Assembly (NCBI GenBank): GCA_915066865.1
Contig: CAJZEE010000003.1
Span: forward strand, 1-56,520
Source: an uncultured Veillonella sp.
Lineage (GTDB): Bacteria > Bacillota > Negativicutes > Veillonellales > Veillonellaceae
Direction: 5' to 3'
Length of the DNA stretch: 56,520 nt
Positions within the stretch are counted from its first letter, which is position 1, and the number at the start of each line of letters is the position of its first letter. This document shows, one piece after another, positions 51,000 through 56,520 of the stretch. A program made the translations under genes and the position numbers. The notes under the pieces were generated by a model. The model saw nothing but the letters and a program-made list of their open reading frames with translations. It was not told where the DNA came from and ran no database searches.

Positions 51000-51521
51000 A
51001 TGGAAAAGAAACGCTTATTAATGGATCAAGACGCTATAATGCGTGCGATTCGTCGTATTAGTCATGAAATTTTAGAACGCAATAAAGGTTTATCTAATGC
51101 GTTAATTGTAGGTATTGAACGGCGTGGTGTCATTTTGGCAAAACGTTTACAAGCGGAAATTGAGCGTATAGAAGGTATTCATATTGATTGTGAGTCTTTG
51201 AATGTTGCAGTGTATCGTGATGATCGTGATGCTCGTCCTAAAGAGGGGGAACCGTGTACGATTGATACAACGGAAAAGACAATTATCCTTGTAGATGATG
51301 TTTTGTATACGGGCCGTACTATTCGTGCTGCTTTAAATGCATTAATGACGGCTGGCAGACCAAGATCTATTCAATTGGCCGTCCTCGTCGATCGTGGTCA
51401 TCGTGAATTGCCTATACGAGCGGACTATGTAGGTAAAAATATTCCTACATCACATCTTGAAAGTGTACGCGTTGCCGTCGCTGATCTGGATGGTGAAGAA
51501 GGGGTTACAATACAGGAATAA
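51000..51521 (+). CDS. pyrR: PyrR: pyrimidine operon regulator/uracil phosphoribosyltransferase
   Basis: A 173-residue phosphoribosyltransferase-fold protein that in Gram-positive bacteria binds pyr mRNA and also makes UMP from uracil. The PRPP loop is VDDVLYTGRT near residues 99-108 and the PyrR-like VGIERRGVILA stretch is near residue 37. No other pyr gene or recognisable pyr attenuator is in the window. Its last codons form the left arm of its own terminator. The start ATG has a GGGCG stretch upstream, not a strong ribosome site. Confidence 0.92.
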   Translation: MEKKRLLMDQDAIMRAIRRISHEILERNKGLSNALIVGIERRGVILAKRLQAEIERIEGIHIDCESLNVAVYRDDRDARPKEGEPCTIDTTEKTIILVDDVLYTGRTIRAALNALMTAGRPRSIQLAVLVDRGHRELPIRADYVGKNIPTSHLESVRVAVADLDGEEGVTIQE

Positions 51522-51541
51522 TCTGTATTGTAACCCCTTTT
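51501..51541 (+). terminator. Terminator overlapping the pyrR stop codon
   Basis: A perfect 15-bp stem starts inside pyrR (left arm 51501-51515, right arm 51523-51537), with the stop codon in the loop, followed by TTTT. Confidence 0.9.
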
Positions 51542-51681
51542 GAGTATTAGCATATAATAAGATGGTTTATCTTAATAAACTTAAATTATTCGACTCTTAT
51601 ATTTGTGTGCAGAATGTTTCTACCAGATTGAAGTGTTGCTTTTATTAGGTTGTTACCTGTGAATTATAATCTAATTTGATT

Positions 51682-51705
51682 TAATCTAATCTAATCTAAT
51701 CTAAT
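51682..51705. repeat. TAATC pentanucleotide repeat over the tmcAL stop codon
   Basis: Nearly five tandem copies of TAATC (GATTA on the coding strand) run across the last codons and stop codon of the - strand gene. Because the unit is not a multiple of three, copy-number change would shift the C-terminal frame. Confidence 0.9.
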
Positions 51706-53040
51706 GTATTGTGGTGTATAGGTGTAGTCCATATGGCCCATTCGTTTAACTTCATTATGTAAGCATAAGGCCTGTACATCTGTAGCTAATGTATCGATTT
51801 GATGCATTGTTTGTCCTAACGTATTTAATTCATTAGGTGCTTTGGCCCATTTTTGAATAAGTGGTATTTCAAAAGTATTTCGAAGCCATCGACGACCTCT
51901 ATCGTTGAAGGCAAGTAAACGAGCATATTGTGGAGCTTCTTGCATAGCCCTTTGTAGTAAATCCTTTTGTATTCCTAAGGTGAGATAGGCTCCCATTCGT
52001 TGTAAACGGGCATAGGTATAGCGCTTTGATTTTATATGCTCCATAGCCAAGTTCCACGTAGGTTGTTGAGCTGCTTTAGACCATAAGTGTTCAATACCTT
52101 CGTTGAACTCTCCAAAGCTTTCTAGCTTGGTTGTTGATGTACGACGACTTAAGGAATGGATTATATCATAGTAGCGGTTATAGTTTACATAGGCACCATT
52201 AGAAATTATATTAGTCATATCGTCTGCAATAGTCTTAGGAACGATTGACTGAAGTTGTAATTCTATTTTACGATTTGCTGTATTAAATTTTGTTGTTGTA
52301 GTTGCAGCTGAATTTACATTTGAATTTGAATTTGAATTTGTATTTGTATTTGTACTTCCACTGGTCGTTGTATTCATATTTGTAGAAGTGAAGATACTAT
52401 ATTTATTGTATTTGTTACTACCTGTAGCCATATCTGTTATGAGTTTACGCAATGCTGTACCAGAAGGGAAATCTTTTGTAATATTCGCTTCGTGATGATC
52501 TGATGTGCGTAAGATTGGCATGTATTTTAAGGTAGGATGAAAGTTAAGTCCTGCTCGGATATATTCAAGACCTAATAGTGCATTGGGTGTGTTGAGTATC
52601 TCTGTATCGAGAGCTTTACGAAAGGCAGAGCCATAGGACATGCCTTCGTTAATATAGGTGCGTAACACTGCTTGAGTACTTTCACAATCCATACGTTTAG
52701 CTATATCTACGAGTGCATCTAGATTAGCCGTTTCAGAACCAAAGGAAAGGGCGTCGATATGTAAAGCTTTTACCATACGAATAGCACCTGTTCCAAAGAG
52801 TTGTGCGCTACCCAAAGAATAGAGCGTAGGTAGCTCAATAACAATGTCTGCACCACCGAGAATAGCCCAACGAGCACGATCAAATTTAGAAAAAATAGCA
52901 GGTTCGCCTCGTTGTACAAAGGAACCACTCATGATACAAATGCGCAGCGCATCTGAATGCTCTTGTGCTAAGGTATATAATTGATGGGCATGTCCATTGT
53001 GAAATGGATTATATTCACAGATAATACCGATTGTTTTCAT
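51691..53040 (-). CDS. tRNA(Met) cytidine acetate ligase-like protein (TmcAL/YlbM)
   Basis: A 449-residue nucleotidyltransferase-fold protein matching the TmcAL (YlbM) family, which makes acetylcytidine in elongator tRNA-Met. The N terminus IGIICEYNPFHNGH holds the HxGH site (H14-H17), and MSGSFVQRGEPAIF and GADIVIELPTLYSLGSAQLF are typical. Two oddities stand out. Residues ~207-256 are a low-complexity insertion rich in N, T and S, encoded by tandem hexamers. The C terminus ends in a pentanucleotide repeat. ATG 53040 is chosen because AAAGGAG lies just upstream on the - strand. It is the only - strand gene in the window and is divergent from the lipoprotein gene. Confidence 0.88.
   Translation of the reverse strand: MKTIGIICEYNPFHNGHAHQLYTLAQEHSDALRICIMSGSFVQRGEPAIFSKFDRARWAILGGADIVIELPTLYSLGSAQLFGTGAIRMVKALHIDALSFGSETANLDALVDIAKRMDCESTQAVLRTYINEGMSYGSAFRKALDTEILNTPNALLGLEYIRAGLNFHPTLKYMPILRTSDHHEANITKDFPSGTALRKLITDMATGSNKYNKYSIFTSTNMNTTTSGSTNTNTNSNSNSNVNSAATTTTKFNTANRKIELQLQSIVPKTIADDMTNIISNGAYVNYNRYYDIIHSLSRRTSTTKLESFGEFNEGIEHLWSKAAQQPTWNLAMEHIKSKRYTYARLQRMGAYLTLGIQKDLLQRAMQEAPQYARLLAFNDRGRRWLRNTFEIPLIQKWAKAPNELNTLGQTMHQIDTLATDVQALCLHNEVKRMGHMDYTYTPQYIRLD
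52318..52353. repeat. Hexanucleotide repeat inside tmcAL
   Basis: Three ATTTGA units followed by three ATTTGT units (36 bases). On the coding strand these read as Thr-Asn and Ser-Asn pairs. As hexamers they keep the frame when copy number changes. Confidence 0.92.
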
Positions 53041-53105
53041 AGTGTCTCCTTTCATTAGTGTTAGTGTAACAAAGCGAGGAAATACTGTAAACAACATTTC
53101 ATTAT

Positions 53106-53130
53106 ATCTAAATAAAAGGCTTATTTAGAT
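53106..53130. promoter_or_regulatory. Perfect dyad between divergent genes
   Basis: ATCTAAATAA and TTATTTAGAT form a 10-bp perfect inverted repeat around AAGGC, in the gap between the - strand tmcAL start and the + strand lipoprotein gene. It could be a shared operator. Confidence 0.4.
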
Positions 53131-53226
53131 AGGTAATATTGTGTGTAAATATTAAGTTTAGTATAGATTTTCTTGTCTCTATAGGCTATAATTAACTGTA
53201 AATGCTGAATTGATGTGAGGTATATG

Positions 53227-53790
53227 ATGAAACAAAATTGGAAACGCACATTACAAGGGGCTCTACTCGGTGTTGCTCTACTAGCAATGGCGGGATGTGG
53301 CTCAAATAATGTAATGGATACATATAGTTTTGGCCATCAAGTTATCCGTGTTGGTCAATCTGAGATTACCATTGCCTTGCCTTATGAAATGGGTAAAAGC
53401 ACAAAAAATATGACTGATGATGGATATCCAATCGATATTTATGGATCCGTTACAGAGCATATGGTGATTGAAGTTGAAGCTTTGCGTGCTGGTGATAACA
53501 AGCCATTGCCTACGGTTGATGAGTTTTTGAATCGTAGTAAGTCTGAGTTCACTAAGATGGGCGCAACCATCAAGGAAGAATCTGTAGCTTTACAAGGTAC
53601 ATCTGCAAAGAAGCTTGATGTGACGTATACAACACAAGGGCAAACATTTAGATTTTCTCAATACGTATTCTTAGATCATGGCGTATTGTGGAATATAATC
53701 TATCAATATCCTGAAAAGGATCAGGTAGGTGCTGATATCAGCAAAGAAATTCAAAACAAGATTCAAGTTACACAACAGAAAGAGGGTTAA
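53227..53790 (+). CDS. Putative lipoprotein of unknown function
   Basis: A 187-residue product with a lipoprotein signal peptide: a KR-rich start, hydrophobic core GALLGVALLAMAG and then cysteine (lipobox MAGC), so C22 would be lipidated. The mature protein has an alpha/beta pattern resembling small periplasmic lipoproteins, without a domain I can name. ATG 53227 is preferred with TGTGAGG 6 bases upstream. ackA starts three bases after its stop, so the two are co-transcribed. Confidence 0.8.
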   Translation: MKQNWKRTLQGALLGVALLAMAGCGSNNVMDTYSFGHQVIRVGQSEITIALPYEMGKSTKNMTDDGYPIDIYGSVTEHMVIEVEALRAGDNKPLPTVDEFLNRSKSEFTKMGATIKEESVALQGTSAKKLDVTYTTQGQTFRFSQYVFLDHGVLWNIIYQYPEKDQVGADISKEIQNKIQVTQQKEG

Positions 53791-53793
53791 TCG

Positions 53794-54999
53794 ATGAACG
53801 TATTAGTAGTTAACTGCGGTAGTTCTTCCTTGAAATATCAATTACTTGATATGACAACTGAAACAGAATTGGCAAAAGGCCTTTTTGAAAAGATTGGTGA
53901 TCAAGATGCTATTTTTACTCACAAACGTCCTAATGCAGATAAATTAGAACGCGTTGAGCCAATTTTGAACCATAAAGAAGCGCTTCGCATTTTGCTAGAT
54001 ATTTTAGTTGATGCTGAATTTGGTGTTATCTCTTCCATGGATGAAATTGATGCTGTAGGTCACCGTGTAGTACACGGCGGTGAAAAATTTGCTGACTCCG
54101 TATTGATTACACCAGCAGTTATGGAAGCGTTGGAAGAATGTGCTTCTCTTGCACCATTGCATAACCCACCAAACATTCAAGGTATTGAAGCTTGTGAAGC
54201 GATTATGCCAAATGTACCTCAAGTTGCTGTATTTGATACTGCATTCCATCAAACTATGCCAAAAGAAGCATATATGTATGCGCTTCCTTACTCTTATTAT
54301 GAAGATTATGGCATTCGTCGTTATGGCTTCCATGGTACATCCCATAAATATGTAGCACAACGTTGTGCAGAATTAATGGGTAAACATATGACTGATCTTC
54401 GTATCATCACATGTCACTTGGGTAATGGTTCCTCTGTGGCTGCTATTAAAGGTGGTCGCTCCATCGATACTACAATGGGCTTTACTCCATTGTCCGGTTT
54501 GATCATGGGTACGCGTACAGGTGATATTGACCCTGCTATCGTTCCATTCTTGATGGAAAAAACAGGTATGACCTATGAAGAAATCGATAGAGTTATGAAT
54601 AAAGAATCCGGTGTATTAGGGATTTCTGGTGTATCCAATGACTTCCGTGTGATTGAAGAAGCTGCTGCTAACGGCAATAAACGCGCACAATTGGCATTGA
54701 ATATGTTCCATTACAAAGTTCGCCGTGTAATCGGTGCCTTTGCGGCTGTTATGGGCGGTGTAGATGCTATTATCTTTACTGCAGGTATCGGTGAAAACGG
54801 TATCGGTAACCGCGATGCAATTTGTAATGGTTTGGAATACTTAGGTACTCGTATTGATTCTGAACGCAATAATGTTCGTGGTAAAGAACAAGAAATCAGT
54901 GTTGAAGGCTCTAAGGTTAAAATCTTCGTAATTCCTACAAACGAAGAAATCATGATTGCTCGTGATACTCAACGTATTACAGCAGCGTTGAAAAAATAA
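53794..54999 (+). CDS. ackA: Acetate kinase
   Basis: A 401-residue ASKHA kinase that makes ATP and acetate from acetyl phosphate. The N-terminal VLVVNCGSSSLKYQL, the acetate-kinase motif RVVHGGEKF, GFHGTSHKYV, GNGSSVAAIKGG and FTAGIGENG are all family-specific. It is the ATP-yielding last step of the acetate branch. A phosphotransacetylase gene is not in the window. A GAGGG ribosome site overlaps the end of the lipoprotein gene. Confidence 0.97.
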   Translation: MNVLVVNCGSSSLKYQLLDMTTETELAKGLFEKIGDQDAIFTHKRPNADKLERVEPILNHKEALRILLDILVDAEFGVISSMDEIDAVGHRVVHGGEKFADSVLITPAVMEALEECASLAPLHNPPNIQGIEACEAIMPNVPQVAVFDTAFHQTMPKEAYMYALPYSYYEDYGIRRYGFHGTSHKYVAQRCAELMGKHMTDLRIITCHLGNGSSVAAIKGGRSIDTTMGFTPLSGLIMGTRTGDIDPAIVPFLMEKTGMTYEEIDRVMNKESGVLGISGVSNDFRVIEEAAANGNKRAQLALNMFHYKVRRVIGAFAAVMGGVDAIIFTAGIGENGIGNRDAICNGLEYLGTRIDSERNNVRGKEQEISVEGSKVKIFVIPTNEEIMIARDTQRITAALKK

Positions 55000-55037
55000 T
55001 ATAGTTCGCATCTGAACTGAGTGACTAATAGAGTCAT

Positions 55038-55075
55038 AAAACCCCGTCTATATCTTGGATATAGACGGGGTTTTT
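55038..55075 (+). terminator. Terminator after ackA
   Basis: ACCCCGTCTATATC pairs with its full complement around a three-base loop, followed by TTTTT. It ends the lipoprotein-ackA transcript. Confidence 0.92.
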
Positions 55076-55151
55076 GTAGTTTTTATGCATAGAATATCTT
55101 ATAATAGGATGTATAGTTATTAATTAGTGATTTCTTTAAAAGGGGTAAAGC

Positions 55152-55772
55152 ATGACAGTATTATATGAAGAAAAATCTCAGCGCACCAGAAGTGCAGAGT
55201 TATTGGTAGTATTTTTTGTGATTTTATTGTTGTGTGCAGCAGCTTATACAACGTATCGCAGTATTCAATTACATACGGTTTTATTAGCTGAGTATTTTAT
55301 TGAAATTATGGCTATCGTTGTCATGGTTAAACAGGCTGTTAGTCGATACACCTATATTTTGACAGACACAAAACTCGTCATAGAAGAATCCTCTATTTTT
55401 AGAAAACGTCATTTTGAAGTGGACTATGACATGATTGATGGGGTATTTAAATTTGAGCGTGAATTATTGACAAATATTAAATACCGCTATAAATATAGAA
55501 AATGCTCTACCTCTGATCCACGTCCTATTTGGTCTCTTGTATATGCTATTGTAAATGGCAATAAGGTTAAAAATGGTCGTCTGTTGTTGAAAGCAGAGGA
55601 TAGATTTTTTGAAATTTTAGAAGAGCATGTACCTGGTCGCATTCGGGTACCTCAAGCGGATATCGTGTTTTATGCAGCGGTGCGAGCTGATGCGGTGAAG
55701 CATGGGGAAGATGTACAAGAATATTATGAAAAATTAATTTCTTCTGAAGAAGATAAAGAAACAACTATTTAA
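55152..55772 (+). CDS. Membrane protein with PH-like cytoplasmic part, unknown function
   Basis: A 206-residue protein with two N-terminal membrane helices (about residues 14-34 and 41-58). A mostly soluble rest begins with SRYTYILTDTKLVIEESSIF, similar in pattern to bacterial PH (bPH) domains in which a strand is followed by YVLTD-like and LVIE-like segments. The later helix is amphipathic and charged. I cannot assign a function. AAAGGGG precedes ATG 55152. The maf gene follows after 88 bases. Confidence 0.7.
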   Translation: MTVLYEEKSQRTRSAELLVVFFVILLLCAAAYTTYRSIQLHTVLLAEYFIEIMAIVVMVKQAVSRYTYILTDTKLVIEESSIFRKRHFEVDYDMIDGVFKFERELLTNIKYRYKYRKCSTSDPRPIWSLVYAIVNGNKVKNGRLLLKAEDRFFEILEEHVPGRIRVPQADIVFYAAVRADAVKHGEDVQEYYEKLISSEEDKETTI

Positions 55773-55860
55773 GGGACGGTCAGTTTTAGGGTAATAGATA
55801 GATATAACTTTTGTGCACCAAGAATTTTATGTACAAGAATTTTAATGTAAAGGAGTGTAT

Positions 55861-56427
55861 ATGGCTGGATTATATTTGGCGAGCCAATCACCACGTAGAA
55901 CTGAATTATTAACACAGGTCGGGATTGATCATACTGTTGTATCTAGTACTTATGAGGAATCTAATGAAGGTTACGACAACCCTATTGAAATGGTGAAAGC
56001 CCAAGCATTAGGTAAGGCTCGTTGTGCTGTAGGTGTTCCAGATGGAAGTATTGTGTTAGGAGCAGATACTATTGTTGTCCTTGATAATAAAGTATTAGGT
56101 AAACCTTATGATGAGTCTGATGCACGCCATATGTTGGAGCATTTATCGGGTAGAGCGCATTCTGTAATTACTGGAGTCGCGTTACTCATCAAAGGAAAAG
56201 AGGTAGTTTTTTACAATGAAACAAAGGTCTATTTTAAACATTTAGCACCTTTTGAAATCGAGTCTTATATTGCTAGTGGGGAACCGATGGATAAGGCTGG
56301 AGCTTATGGCATCCAAGGAAAAGGTGCATTATGGGTAGATAAAATAGAGGGCTCTTATACTAATGTGGTAGGGTTACCAGTTGAACATGTATACGAGGAA
56401 CTGTGCAAGGCGTTAGGGGCAAAATAG
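55861..56427 (+). CDS. maf: Maf-family nucleotide pyrophosphatase
   Basis: A 188-residue house-cleaning enzyme that hydrolyses dTTP/UTP or modified nucleotides. Conserved stretches are LASQSPRRTELL at the N terminus, VLGADTIVVLD, LGKPYDESDARHMLEHLSGRAHSVITGV and IASGEPMDKAGAYGIQGKGA. ATG 55861 is chosen with AAAGGAG at about 55849-55855; the in-frame GTG overlaps it. The window's terminal repeat starts 33 bases after the stop codon. Confidence 0.93.
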   Translation: MAGLYLASQSPRRTELLTQVGIDHTVVSSTYEESNEGYDNPIEMVKAQALGKARCAVGVPDGSIVLGADTIVVLDNKVLGKPYDESDARHMLEHLSGRAHSVITGVALLIKGKEVVFYNETKVYFKHLAPFEIESYIASGEPMDKAGAYGIQGKGALWVDKIEGSYTNVVGLPVEHVYEELCKALGAK

Positions 56428-56449
56428 TACTAGCGTATTAGACAGATAG

Positions 56450-56458
56450 TGATATAAT
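56450..56458 (+). promoter_or_regulatory. Extended -10 element before the GCTGT repeat
   Basis: TGATATAAT is a TGn-TATAAT extended -10 element. The pentamer repeat begins two bases after it, so transcription would start inside the repeat. Confidence 0.45.
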
Positions 56459-56460
56459 TG

Positions 56461-56520
56461 GCTGTGCTGTGCTGTGCTGTGCTGTGCTGTGCTGTGCTGT
56501 GCTGTGCTGTGCTGTGCTGT
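56461..56520 (+). repeat. (GCTGT)12 pentanucleotide repeat at the window end
   Basis: Twelve perfect tandem copies of GCTGT fill the last 60 bases and run to the window edge, so the total length is not known. The repeat has no stop codon in any + strand frame. Confidence 0.97.

Noticed and set aside
56461..56520. CRISPR array
   Set aside because: The units are contiguous pentamers without spacers.

Overview
The window looks like a stretch of a Veillonella (Negativicutes) chromosome. The clearest sign is the five-subunit sodium-pumping methylmalonyl-CoA decarboxylase set in the order mmdA-mmdD-mmdE-mmdC-mmdB, including the 55-residue MmdE subunit. It sits directly behind a succinate-to-propionate module, as expected for an anaerobe that lives on lactate and dicarboxylates. 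Base composition is low in G+C, ribosome binding sites are strong AGGAGG types, and several genes start with TTG (glnS, clpX, lspA, the small ORF at 46594). No rRNA, tRNA, CRISPR array, IS element or prophage was seen. Almost everything is on the + strand; only the tmcAL-like gene at 51691-53040 is on the - strand.

Layout. (1) 1-5550: mscL with an extra C-terminal zinc ribbon, a D-2-hydroxyacid dehydrogenase, glnS, an exported protein of unknown function, and a DUF3793-flavodoxin pair behind a strong promoter with a Fur-like site. (2) 5702-19939: a long catabolic operon headed by a YheO-type regulator, then ygeX, ygeY, ygeW, carbamate kinase, ssnA, a short ygfK, hyuA, a fused Fe-S/molybdopterin xanthine dehydrogenase-like enzyme and a uracil/xanthine permease. 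This gene set is known in other bacteria as the anaerobic urate/purine degradation cluster. Here both oxidoreductases lack a flavin/NAD module. (3) 20144-21331: a RuBisCO-like protein with altered active-site residues, behind its own upstream terminator. (4) 21437-36835: housekeeping genes, mostly packed head to tail: a WalJ-like metallohydrolase, rlmH, a CBS protein, tig-clpP-clpX-lon, engB, a polyprenyl diphosphate synthase, tatC, valS, folC and an O-antigen ligase-like protein. (5) 37254-46400: CoA-transferase, split methylmalonyl-CoA mutase, meaB, epimerase and the decarboxylase subunits, i.e. succinate to propionate with energy saved as a sodium gradient. (6) 46594-49347: small membrane protein, SLC13-type anion transporter, SemiSWEET, 2[4Fe-4S] ferredoxin. 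(7) 49456-56520: lspA, an RluA-family pseudouridine synthase, pyrR, tmcAL (- strand), a lipoprotein, ackA, a membrane protein and maf. The window ends inside a GCTGT pentanucleotide repeat.

How the parts fit together (inference). The purine operon would import xanthine or urate, strip it to carbamoyl phosphate, ammonia and small carbon units, and make ATP through carbamate kinase. Region 5 turns succinate into propionate and CO2 while exporting sodium ions, and acetate kinase makes ATP at the acetate branch. Simple-sequence repeats at three places (51682, 52318, 56461) suggest repeat-driven variation.
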